A stretch of DNA of 64,000 nt from contig OY969912.1 in NCBI GenBank assembly GCA_963704505.1, positions 682,001 to 746,000 of the forward strand, given 5' to 3'. The position numbers and the translations under genes are program-made. Shown piece by piece: positions 28,701 through 36,490 of the stretch. The notes beneath the pieces are model-generated. The model saw only the letters and a list, made by a program, of their open reading frames with translations, did not search any database and was not told the DNA's origin. This stretch comes from VRUE01 sp963704505. GTDB lineage: Bacteria > Actinomycetota > Thermoleophilia > Solirubrobacterales > 70-9. Position 1 is the first letter of the stretch. Each line of letters starts with the position of its first letter.

Positions 28701-29719
28701 CAAGCGACGACGCCTCCCGCGTCTACTTCGTCTCCACCGAAGCGCTCGAAGGCCAGGGCGCGCCCGGCAGGCCCAACCTCTACCTCCACTCCCGTGGCGC
28801 CGGGGACACGTTCATCGCCACCCTCGGCTCCGGGGCGAGCCTCACCATCGCCAACTCCAGCGCCGTCGAAATCCAACCCTACAAGCACACCGCCCGGGTC
28901 AGCCCCGACGGCTCCCACGCCGCCTTCACCTCCGCCGATCCCCAGCTCGCCCAACAGGTCGCCGGCTATGACAACACCGATGCCCAAAGCGGCCGCCCCG
29001 ACCGCGAGGTCTACCTCTATGACGCCGGCGCCGCAGGCGGAGCGGGGAGATTGATCTGCGCCTCCTGCAACCCCGCCGGCGCCGCCCCGGCGGGACGGCT
29101 CCTCGGCGGCCCCCAAAACGACGTCTGGGTCGCCGCGACGATCCCCGGCTGGGTCACCTCGACCCACCCCGGCAACGTCCTCTCCGCGGACGGCTCTCGC
29201 CTCTTCTTCGAAAGCTACGAAGCGCTCCTCCCCCGCGACTCAAACGGACGCGCCGACGTCTATCAGTGGGAGGCGGCCGCCGGCAATTCTGACTGCCTCG
29301 ACCGCATCGGCGGCGAACTCTATGAGCCCCTCTCCGAAGGCTGCCTCAGCCTGATCTCCTCCGGCCAGTCGAGCCTCGACACCCGCCTGATCGACGCCTC
29401 GAGTGACGGCCGCGACGTCTTCATCTACACCAACTCGAGCCTCCTGCCCTCCGACAACGGCTTCCAGGACGTCTACGACGCCCGCGAAGGGGGCGGCTTC
29501 CCGGCGCCCGCCTCACCGCCGCCCGCCTGCGAAGGCGAAGCCTGCAAGGGCCTCCCGGCGGCGCCCGCCGAGGTGCTGCCGGGCTCCGCCTCCTTCCACG
29601 GCGCCGGGAACGTCTCCGAACCGCCCCGCCGCCGCTGCGCCAAGGGCAGGGTTCGCCGCCGGGGTCGCTGCGCCTCGACCAAACGACACCACAGCAAGAG
29701 GCAGCACGGGGGCCGATGA
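25712..29719 (+). CDS. Giant secreted NHL/PD40 repeat protein, copy 3
   Basis: A 1,335-residue paralogue starting at ATG 25712 (or the next ATG at 25715), with AAGGAG upstream in leader copy 2. The N-terminus (MLHRFHDRFG) equals that of the collagen-like protein at 13809, so leader and first codons were duplicated together and fused to the repeat protein. The true export segment is LLLASTLLAGLLLFAVPAHA at about residues 47-66. The domain order is as in copy 2, and the fibronectin-like module is diverged (PHFFDSF, EGWDGSCVNNQ), so this copy escaped the homogenisation seen in the others. The tail reads RRRCAKGRVRRRGRC followed by STKRHHSKRQ. Unknown function; a surface role is likely. Confidence 0.85.
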   Translation: MMLHRFHDRFGSDGSNYESRGLRGGGALRHLTAARPLLLGSTGAKLLLASTLLAGLLLFAVPAHATVQPPPLLRQFCDTGSAAGQCVIPRGIAADPTSGDIYIADQDGRRIEKFTPWGDFLRAWGWDVVAEGPDDSGTGFEVCVPATGDVCKGGVTGGGAGQFGGLGPQGLALDSAGDLYVTDWAGRRVEKFTPQGQFLLTFGGQVNATEVALREEQEAKAEPVTVTEAQENLCTAASGDTCQAGTQGTGQGQFGAWELGSYIAVDSNLTATTADDVLYVGDQGRVQEFDPEGHYLADLPDPDEVLKHEGLVNSLAVDQASGAVYLGFFKPESVAPSKPDIHKLNGAGEEVCTISAHDPTAVAVAADGSVYLVDGVASSTEPREIERFDSSCAGKELLFEKELGSTEDTNQFSVGAGKTNPTAIATSSACGIEGTDLIISNPHFFDSFVKLFGPPPQDLEPPCAKPAEVPPSIESSFATSVGTEGAFVRARIDPHFWPDTAYHAAYATAQCIAAEGWDGSCVNNQPASGDLLLTETVASGALATKSLFLGASQPLTPDTDYEFRFFAHSNGGGPTEGPVGAFHTYPLPTPAKTDCPNQTFRTGPSASLPDCRAYELVSPPQKNGGEVLTPLEGLTEAATDGDSLTFASTTAFSEPQAAPLYNQYLSQRGAEGWLTRSISAPRSTVGLPEKENLLTHYKIFSEDLCSGWFLQDTDLPLIEGAPRGVSNIYRRAGLHAGCGEEDSYQLQTTVFPPGYDPEVETSEQSAYYPQTQGFSADGQVTLFRAQAVLNEDRGEGTCPAGTVPAEKLYETQIEQIYLTDETPPGVPPRLVSILPDGKAACTHSSVGTSQSFSGVFNTREDSLYHAVSDDASRVYWTTATHGTIFHSTLIAGNEPGTIYLRLNPTQPQSAFNKKGKCTEAQAACTLPVSTEAESFAGSHSSRFLSAAADGSAAIFSTGEFDNLKTGPQLYEFDLGKALAGEPADTLIASHLLGILGASDDASRVYFVSTEALEGQGAPGRPNLYLHSRGAGDTFIATLGSGASLTIANSSAVEIQPYKHTARVSPDGSHAAFTSADPQLAQQVAGYDNTDAQSGRPDREVYLYDAGAAGGAGRLICASCNPAGAAPAGRLLGGPQNDVWVAATIPGWVTSTHPGNVLSADGSRLFFESYEALLPRDSNGRADVYQWEAAAGNSDCLDRIGGELYEPLSEGCLSLISSGQSSLDTRLIDASSDGRDVFIYTNSSLLPSDNGFQDVYDAREGGGFPAPASPPPACEGEACKGLPAAPAEVLPGSASFHGAGNVSEPPRRRCAKGRVRRRGRCASTKRHHSKRQHGGR

Positions 29720-30048
29720 GCCCCCCACCAGCCTTGCCCGGACGCGTTCACCGGTCCCCACTCGGCGCTCCATAGCTCTCCGTTCGGGGATCAGGAGGCC
29801 GCCTCTCGCCATCGCCGGCCTGCTCGCGCCCTCGGCCCTCACGCCCACAGCCCACACCGGAACTGATTATTTTCGTATTTCCTACGAACCCGCCTCGACC
29901 TTTCCAAGTGGGAAACCCCCCCGCCTCGCTCCAAACTCTCCTCTGCACCGGTGGGTACCGGCGCAGGGACAGCAAATGACCGGCTAGGCAGAGGCGCGAC
30001 CACCAACGGCGCGCATTGGCTCGGTCACTACCGAAGGAGACCGAGCCG
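29720..30048 (+). promoter_or_regulatory. Intergenic region with leader copy 3 (29872-30048)
   Basis: Positions 29720-29871 carry no supported gene, but their first 40 bases resemble the start of the gap after copy 2. From 29872 the third leader begins with TTCGTA-TTTCC-TACGAA (29872-29888), then TTTCC-AAGTG-GGAAA, CACCGGTGGGTACCGGCGC, CAGGGACAGCAAATGACCGG, GGCAGAGGCGCGACC and CGAAGGAGACCGAGCC before ATG 30049. The same order and spacing are found in all three leaders. Confidence 0.6.
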
Positions 30049-33000
30049 ATGCTTCACCGCTTCGGAAGCGATGGTTCGAATTACGAATCCCCGGGGTTCC
30101 GCGGCGGAACCGCCCTACGGCACCTGACCGGCCCCAGGCCATCGCTGTTCGCGAGCACCCTCTTGGCCGGCCTGCTTCTCTTTGCTGTCCCCGCCCACGC
30201 CGCGGTCCAGCCGCCGCCCCTCCTCCGCCAGTTCTGTAACACTGGCTCCGGCGCCGGCCAGTGTGAAATCCCCATCGGCGTCGCCGCCGACCCCACCTCC
30301 GGCGACATCTACGTCGCCGACCAACAGGGTCGCCGTATCGAGAAGTTCACCGCCTGGGGCGACTTCCTCCGCGCCTGGGGCTGGGACGTCGTCGCCGAAG
30401 GGCCCGACAACCAGCCGCCCCGCAACCAGATTGAGCGTCTGGATGTCGACGCGACCGCCGGCAGCTTTACGCTTTTCACGGTCGCCGGGGGCAATCACGA
30501 ATCCGGGCCGATCCCTTTCGACGCCTCCGCAGCTCAGCTCAAGGACGCCTTGGAAGAGGCAAATCCCCCCTACGCTGGGATCAAGGGCGAAGATCTGAAC
30601 GTCACCGGCCCCGACGGCGGCCCCTGGACGGTGGAATTCACCGGCGAACTCGCAAATGTGACCGTGCCGCGGTTCGAACCCATCAACTCCACCCTTTCGG
30701 GCGCTGCCGCCAGTGTCACCGCCACCCCGCTTCAGCTTGGCGGCAGTTTCGAGATCTGCGTCCCGGCCCTCGGCGATCTCTGCAAGGCGGGCCAGAACAC
30801 CCCGGCGGCAGGTGGTTTGGGAGGCCCTCAGGGTCTTGCTCTCGACTCCGTCGGCGACCTCTACGTCACCGACCGGCCCAACAGCCGCGTCGAGAAGTTC
30901 AGCCCCGACGGCCAATTCCTCCTCACCTTCGGCGGCGAAGTGAACGCGACTGCGGTCGCCCTCCGCGAAGAACAGGAAGCAAACTCTGAACCGATCACCG
31001 TCACCGAAGCGCAGGAAAACCTCTGCACCGCCGCCTCCGGCGATACCTGCCAGGCCGGCACCGAAGGCAGTGGCCAGGGCCAGTTCGGCTTCTGGAAACT
31101 CGGCGCCTACGTCGCCGTCGACACAAACTTGACCGCGACCAGCGCCGACGACATCCTCTACGTCGGCGATCAGGGCCGGCTCCAGGAGTTCGACCCCGAA
31201 GGCCATTATCTCGCCGACCTGCCTGATCCCGATCACGTCATCGAAGACGGCGGCACCGTCAACTCGCTCGCCCTCGACCAGACCAGCGGCGCCGTCTATC
31301 TCGGCTTCTTCAAGCCCGAAAGCGCTGCCACCTCAAAACCAGATATCCACAAGCTCGATGACGCCGGGGAACAGCTCTGCGCGATCGAAGCCCACAACCC
31401 GACCGCGGTCGCCGTCGCAGCCGACGGCAGCGTCTACCTCGTCGCCGGCGTAGCTTCGTCTACCGAACCCCGCGAAATCGAGCGCTTCGACTCCAGCTGC
31501 GGAGGGAAGGAACTGCTGTTCGAAAAGGAATTGGGCTTGACCGAAGACACCAATCAATTCTCGGTCGGTACGGGAATCAACCCCACCGGCATCGCCACCA
31601 GCTCCGCCTGCGGGATCGAGGGCACCGACCTCCTCATCTCCAACCCCGATCAGTTCGACTCCTTCGTCAAGCTATTCGGCCCCCCGCCCCAGGATCTCGC
31701 CCCGCCCTGCAGCAAACCCGCCGAGGTCCCGCCCTCGATCGAATCCTCCTCCGCGACCTCGGTTGGCTCCGAAGGCGCCTCCGTCAGGGCCCGCATCGAC
31801 CCCAACTTCTGGCCCGACACCGCCTACCACGCCGCCTACGCCACCGCGCAGTGCATCGCCGCCGAAGGCTGGAGTGGCTCCTGCGTCACCGACCAACCCG
31901 CCTCCGGCGACCTCCTATTGACCGAAACGGTCGCCTCCGGCGCCCTCGCGACCAAATCCCTCTTCCTCGGCTCCTCCCAACCGCTCACCCCCGACACCGA
32001 TTACGAGTTCCGCTTCTTCGCCCACTCAAGCGGCGGCGGCCCCACCGAAGGCCCGCTCGGCACCTTCCACACCTACCCGCTGCCCGCCCCCGCCAAGGCC
32101 GACTGCCCCAACCAGGCCTTCCGCATCGGCCCCTCCGCCGCCCTCCCCGACTGCCGTGCCTATGAGCTGGTCAGCCCGCCGCAGAAGAACGGCGGCGAGG
32201 TCCTCACCCCGGTGGAAGGCCTCACCGAGGCCGCCACCGACGGCGATTCGCTGACCTTCGCCTCGACCACCGCCTTCTCAGAACCCCAGGCCGCCCCCCT
32301 CTATAACCAGTACCTCTCCCAGCGTGAAGCGGACGGCTGGTCGACCCGCTCGATCAGCCCGTCCCGTACCGGGCTCGCCTTAATCGAAAAAGAGGAACTA
32401 GTGACCCTGTACAAGCTCTTCAGTGACGACCTCTGCTCGGGCTGGCTGCTCCAGGACACCGACCACCCACTTATCGAAGGCGACGTCCCCCGTGGTGTCA
32501 GCAACCTCTACCGCCGCACGGGCCTGCGCTCAGGCTGCGGAGCCGACACCTATCAACTCCTCACCACAGTTTTTCCCCCCGGCCACGACCCGACCGTCGA
32601 AGTCCCGGGCCAAAGCCGCTACTACCCCCGGGTCCAGGGCGCCTCCGCCGACGGCCAGGTCTCGGTCTACCGCGCCCCCGGCTCCCTCACCGCCGGCTCC
32701 TGCCTCCCTCCCGAACACACCAAGGAGAACTTTCAGGTCTACCTCTCCCGCGAAGAGTCCCCCGGCGTCCCCCCGACCCTTGTCTCTGTCCTTCCCGACG
32801 GCGAAGCCGCCTGCACCCACTCCTCGGTTGGCACTGCCCAGAGCTCCGCCGGTGCGTTCAACACCCGCGAGGACAGCCTCTACCACGCCGTCTCCGACGA
32901 CGGCTCGCGCGTCTACTGGACCGCCAGCCAGCTCCCTGTTGAAGACGAAACACACTTCAACGGCTATTCAGCCAACCAGACGCCCGGCACGATCTACCTC

Positions 33001-34353
33001 CGCCTCAACGCCATCCAGCCCCAGAGCGCCTTCAACAAAAAAGGCAAGTGCATCGAAGCGCAGGCCGCCTGCACCCTTCCCGTCTCCACCGAAGCCGAAG
33101 CGTTCGCCGGCTCACACTCCTCGCGCTTCCTCAGCGCCGCCGCCGACGGCTCCGCCGCGATCTTCTCCACCGGCGACAACGAACCCAACAAACTCAAAAC
33201 CGGCCCCCAGCTCTATGAATTCGACCTCGCCAGGGCGCTCGCCGGCGAACCCGCCGACACCCTGATCGCCTCCCACCTGCTGGGCATCCTCGGCGCCAGC
33301 TCCGATGCCTTTCGCGTCTACTTCCTCTCCACCGAAGCGCTCGAAGGCCAGGGCGCGGCCGGCAAGCCCAACCTCTACCTCCACACCCGCGGCGCCGGCA
33401 GCACCTTCATCGCAACCCTCGGCTCCGGGGCGAGCCTCACCATCGCCAACTCCAGCGCCGTCGCAATCGAACCCTACCTACACACCGCCCGGGTCAGCCC
33501 CGACGGCTCCCACGCCGCCTTCACCTCCGCCGACCCCGCCCTCGCCCAACAGGTCGCCGGCTATGACAACACCGACGCCGCCAGCGGTCGCCCCGATCGC
33601 GAGGTCTACCTCTATGACGCCGAGGCCGACGGCGGGGAGGGGAAGCTGCTCTGCGCCTCCTGCAACCCCGCCGGCGCCGCCCCGGCGGGACGGCTCCTCG
33701 GCGGCCCCCAAAACGACGTCTGGGTCGCCGCCACCCTTCCCGGCTGGGTTACCTCGACCCACCCCGGCAACGTCCTCTCCACCGACGGCTCCCGCCTTTT
33801 CTTCGAAAGCTACGAAGCCCTCCTCCCCCGCGACTCAAACGGCCGCGCCGACGTCTACGAGTGGGAGGCGGCCGCCGACAAGTCCGATTGCCTCGACCAG
33901 ATCGGCGGCGAGCTCTACCTCCCCGCCTCCGACGGCTGCCTCAGCCTGATCTCCTCCGGCCAATCGAGCCTCGACACCCGCCTGATCGACGCCTCCGCCG
34001 ACGGCCGCGACGTCTTCATCTACACCAACTCCAGTCTTCTCCCGCAGGACAACGGCTTCCAGGACGTCTACGACGCCCGCGCCGGGGGCGGCTTCCCCGC
34101 CCCCGTCCCGGCGCCGCCCGCCTGCGAAGGCGAAGCCTGCAAGGGTCTCCCGGCAGCGCCCGCCGAGGTGCTTCCCGCCTCCGCCTCCTTCCACGGCGCG
34201 GGGAACGTCTCCGAAGCGCCCCGACACCGCTGCCACAGGCCCAGAGTTCGCCGCAGCGGGCGCTGCGTCTCAAAGAGGAAGAAACGACCGCGAAGCGGCA
34301 GGGTCAGGCGCCACCGGCATCGCGCGGCGGGCAACGGCCGTAGTGTCCGTTAG
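30049..34353 (+). CDS. Giant secreted NHL/PD40 repeat protein, copy 4, with domain insertion
   Basis: The ATG at 30049 (MLHRFGSDG) is preferred to one 11 codons upstream because AAGGAG of leader copy 3 precedes it; the protein has 1,434 residues. The order of domains matches copies 2 and 3 but a block of about 113 residues (about 30408-30747) interrupts the NHL region. It contains IERLDVDATAGSFTLFT, IPFDASAAQLKDALE, GGPWTVEFTGELANVTVP and LSGAAASVTA, a beta domain that recurs in large actinobacterial surface proteins. The fibronectin-like module reads the same at nucleotide level as in copies 1 and 2. The tail is CHRPRVRRSGRC followed by KRKKRPRSGR. Its last 11 bases overlap the start of the next secreted protein. 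Confidence 0.85.
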   Translation: MLHRFGSDGSNYESPGFRGGTALRHLTGPRPSLFASTLLAGLLLFAVPAHAAVQPPPLLRQFCNTGSGAGQCEIPIGVAADPTSGDIYVADQQGRRIEKFTAWGDFLRAWGWDVVAEGPDNQPPRNQIERLDVDATAGSFTLFTVAGGNHESGPIPFDASAAQLKDALEEANPPYAGIKGEDLNVTGPDGGPWTVEFTGELANVTVPRFEPINSTLSGAAASVTATPLQLGGSFEICVPALGDLCKAGQNTPAAGGLGGPQGLALDSVGDLYVTDRPNSRVEKFSPDGQFLLTFGGEVNATAVALREEQEANSEPITVTEAQENLCTAASGDTCQAGTEGSGQGQFGFWKLGAYVAVDTNLTATSADDILYVGDQGRLQEFDPEGHYLADLPDPDHVIEDGGTVNSLALDQTSGAVYLGFFKPESAATSKPDIHKLDDAGEQLCAIEAHNPTAVAVAADGSVYLVAGVASSTEPREIERFDSSCGGKELLFEKELGLTEDTNQFSVGTGINPTGIATSSACGIEGTDLLISNPDQFDSFVKLFGPPPQDLAPPCSKPAEVPPSIESSSATSVGSEGASVRARIDPNFWPDTAYHAAYATAQCIAAEGWSGSCVTDQPASGDLLLTETVASGALATKSLFLGSSQPLTPDTDYEFRFFAHSSGGGPTEGPLGTFHTYPLPAPAKADCPNQAFRIGPSAALPDCRAYELVSPPQKNGGEVLTPVEGLTEAATDGDSLTFASTTAFSEPQAAPLYNQYLSQREADGWSTRSISPSRTGLALIEKEELVTLYKLFSDDLCSGWLLQDTDHPLIEGDVPRGVSNLYRRTGLRSGCGADTYQLLTTVFPPGHDPTVEVPGQSRYYPRVQGASADGQVSVYRAPGSLTAGSCLPPEHTKENFQVYLSREESPGVPPTLVSVLPDGEAACTHSSVGTAQSSAGAFNTREDSLYHAVSDDGSRVYWTASQLPVEDETHFNGYSANQTPGTIYLRLNAIQPQSAFNKKGKCIEAQAACTLPVSTEAEAFAGSHSSRFLSAAADGSAAIFSTGDNEPNKLKTGPQLYEFDLARALAGEPADTLIASHLLGILGASSDAFRVYFLSTEALEGQGAAGKPNLYLHTRGAGSTFIATLGSGASLTIANSSAVAIEPYLHTARVSPDGSHAAFTSADPALAQQVAGYDNTDAASGRPDREVYLYDAEADGGEGKLLCASCNPAGAAPAGRLLGGPQNDVWVAATLPGWVTSTHPGNVLSTDGSRLFFESYEALLPRDSNGRADVYEWEAAADKSDCLDQIGGELYLPASDGCLSLISSGQSSLDTRLIDASADGRDVFIYTNSSLLPQDNGFQDVYDARAGGGFPAPVPAPPACEGEACKGLPAAPAEVLPASASFHGAGNVSEAPRHRCHRPRVRRSGRCVSKRKKRPRSGRVRRHRHRAAGNGRSVR
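31578..32156 (+). repeat. Near-identical tract, copy 4
   Basis: About 579 bases reading the same as 22741-23319 in copy 2, and as copy 1 except for the same two-base difference. The first mismatch after the tract is at 32157 (T versus C). Copy 3 is diverged across the same module. Confidence 0.85.
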
Positions 34354-35287
34354 GCGCACCAGGGCCTCCACGTCGAGAGCACGCAGGCCGCTTCTCTTGG
34401 TCGCGATGCTGATTTCCCTCTCCGCTCTGCCGGCCACCGCCGCCGTCGTCCAGTCCGGCAACCTCCGCGTCACCCTGCTCAGCCAGGTCCAGCCCTACAA
34501 GCTCCCCCGGATCGGCACCTCACCGATCTCGGTCTTCGTCGCCGGCCGCATCGCCGCCCCCAGCGGCGGCGTCCCCGCCCAGCTCCAGCGCCTCGACATC
34601 AGGGTCAACCGCCACGCCCGCTTCCAGTCCCGCGGCCTGCCCAGCTGCCCGCTCACCCGCGTCCAGCCCTCGACCACCGCCCAAGCGATGCGGCGCTGTG
34701 GCCCCGCCGTCGTCGGCTCGGGCCAGTTCTGGGCCCACATCGTCTTGCCCGAACAGGGCGCCTATCCCACCCAGGGACGGCTTCTGGTCTTCAACGGCAC
34801 CGAGCATGGCCGTGACGTTCTCTTGGCTCACATCTATACGTCGAAGCCATTCGCAACCAGCTTCGTCATCCCCTTCCACATCCACCACATCCAGAACGCC
34901 CCTAGTTGCCGCGATGGCGCGCGCCGGACCAAGCGGGACAAGGACGCAGGGAGCCAGGGGAGGGGAGCGCACCCCATTGTGCGTGATCCGGCCCGAGCGA
35001 CCGAGGACACCGCCCCGCGATGCGTCCGCCGCTCGCCATACGGAACCGAGCTCACCGCCTCGCTCCCCGAAGCCCTCGGCACCTGGGGCTACGTTGACCG
35101 CATCAAGCTCACCCTGAAGCGCAAGTACGCCTACCGCGGCCAGCGCCTCAGCTACTTCAACGCCGGCTGTCCGGCGGAAGCAGGCATATCCCGTGCGTCT
35201 TACCCGCTCGCTTTCGCCACCTTCTCCTTTGCCGCCAGAAAGCGGATAGGTGTCGAAGTCAGCAAGGTCTGCGGGGTTAAGGAATGA
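34343..35287 (+). CDS. Small secreted protein, family copy 2, with in-frame insertion
   Basis: Starts at GTG 34343 inside the end of the giant protein gene; 314 residues with a signal peptide (LLLVAMLISLSALPATAA). It belongs with the proteins at 1403 and 41334: shared blocks are VQSGNLRVTLLSQVQPYKLP, LQRLDIRVNRHARFQSRGLPSC, MRRCGPAVVGSG, LLVFNGTEHG and YRGQRLSYFNAGC. Between the IQNA strand and PYGTELTASL it carries about 45 extra residues rich in Arg, Asp and Gly that the other two members lack. Those residues are encoded by the short dispersed element at 34903-35034. Its stop overlaps the next gene as ATGA. Confidence 0.8.
   Translation: MSVRRTRASTSRARRPLLLVAMLISLSALPATAAVVQSGNLRVTLLSQVQPYKLPRIGTSPISVFVAGRIAAPSGGVPAQLQRLDIRVNRHARFQSRGLPSCPLTRVQPSTTAQAMRRCGPAVVGSGQFWAHIVLPEQGAYPTQGRLLVFNGTEHGRDVLLAHIYTSKPFATSFVIPFHIHHIQNAPSCRDGARRTKRDKDAGSQGRGAHPIVRDPARATEDTAPRCVRRSPYGTELTASLPEALGTWGYVDRIKLTLKRKYAYRGQRLSYFNAGCPAEAGISRASYPLAFATFSFAARKRIGVEVSKVCGVKE
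34903..35034 (+). repeat. Short dispersed element, copy B, inserted in frame
   Basis: Related to 18671-18770 through ordered shared words (AGGACGCAGGG, GAGCGCAC, TGTGCGTGA, CCGAGGACA, TGCGTCCG). Comparison with the two paralogous proteins shows it is an insertion of about 45 codons that keeps the frame open. The internal hairpin CGCAC-CCCATT-GTGCG is present. Confidence 0.5.
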
Positions 35288-36384
35288 GGCCGCCCACACT
35301 GGCAGCGGCGACTGGCGTCGCCCTGCTGGGCGCCTTCGCGCTTTGTCTCACCTCATCTCCCGCCCGCGCCGCGACACCCCCGGACCCGCTCGGCTCAGGA
35401 ACCACCACCCTCAGTCTCTCCGCCCCCTTCAAGCGGCTGCTTGCTGCTCACGGCGTCAGCCTCTCCGCTACCGCGCCGGCCAGCGGTCGCGCCGGCTCTT
35501 TTGCACTGCCCCTCGCCGAAGGCGACGTCAACCCGATCGCCTCCACGCTCTCCTTGGAGTCCCAAGGCAGCCTCAGCTTCACCCGCGGCCATCGCCGCGT
35601 GATCTTCCGCCGCCTCTCGGTCGCGACTGGCCCGACGCCGCTGATCGCCAAGGTCGGCGGCGGCCAGCTCAAGATCGCCACCTCGGCCAGGCGCAGCTTC
35701 GCCCGGGCGGGCTTCGGCTCCACCTTCGCCGCCAGGAACCTGCGCCTCACCACCAAGCTCGCCACCCGCCTCGACAAGAAGCTGCGCCTCCCCGATGTCT
35801 TCGAGCAGGGCCAGGTGTTGGGCGCCCTGCGTGCCACCGTCCAGCCCGCCACCGTCGCGATCCTCCCCCAGGGCCGCCTCACCCTGACCCCCGACCCGGC
35901 CTTCATCGCCAAGCTCGACTCGCTCTTCGTCTCCCTCAACCCGATCGCCCCCGCCGAACGCGCCCCCGGCGGCCTCTTCAGCGTCCCCTTCATCCCCGCC
36001 GGCACCATCGCCCCCGACGGCGGCGGTGGCGTCCCGCGCAGCGGCGGCTCGCTCGAATTCCTCCAGCTCGGCGCTGGCCAGATCTTCTGGCACGAACTCT
36101 GGTTCGATCTATCCGGCCACCGGGTCCTCGCCGAAGTCGACATCGAGCCGACCCCGACCTTCCCGGGCCGCCTCGGCCAGATCGAAATCGCCGGATTCGG
36201 AGGCGGAACCGTCGAAAACGACCCCCAGGCGCGCACGATCGCCATCAGCGGTGCCCCTCTCACGCTGGGAGCTCAGATGGCGAGCGCCTTCAATGAAGCT
36301 TTCGCCAGGCCTCAGAGCAAAGCGAATGTCTTTATCCCCGGCGAAGCCCTCGGCACCATCACCTTTACCGCCAGTGCTCGATAG
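35284..36384 (+). CDS. Secreted protein with internal duplication
   Basis: A 366-residue protein with a signal peptide (VALLGAFALCLTSSPARA). The mature region appears to be two copies of one beta-rich unit. The first (about 35-150) has FALPLAEGDVNPIASTLSLESQGSLSF, then RRLSVATGPTPLIAKVGGGQLKIA. The second (about 205-345) has FSVPFIPAGTIAP, then GGSLEFLQLGAGQIFWHEL, LSGHRVLAEVD and GQIEIAGFGGG. The pattern G-S-L-x-F, then an aromatic strand, then L-x-A-x-V is shared, and is loosely reminiscent of HtaA-type domains, though this is not certain. It is the last gene of the block driven by leader copy 3 and overlaps its predecessor as ATGA. Confidence 0.75.
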   Translation: MRPPTLAAATGVALLGAFALCLTSSPARAATPPDPLGSGTTTLSLSAPFKRLLAAHGVSLSATAPASGRAGSFALPLAEGDVNPIASTLSLESQGSLSFTRGHRRVIFRRLSVATGPTPLIAKVGGGQLKIATSARRSFARAGFGSTFAARNLRLTTKLATRLDKKLRLPDVFEQGQVLGALRATVQPATVAILPQGRLTLTPDPAFIAKLDSLFVSLNPIAPAERAPGGLFSVPFIPAGTIAPDGGGGVPRSGGSLEFLQLGAGQIFWHELWFDLSGHRVLAEVDIEPTPTFPGRLGQIEIAGFGGGTVENDPQARTIAISGAPLTLGAQMASAFNEAFARPQSKANVFIPGEALGTITFTASAR

Positions 36385-36490
36385 GCCCGGAGGGTCCGCG
36401 GCCATCGCCGCGTCGAGCCAAATCGCGGCGGCTCGGTGGCGCCCTATTCGAATCCGCGCTGATCGAACCACGCCACGCTAACTTCATCTC

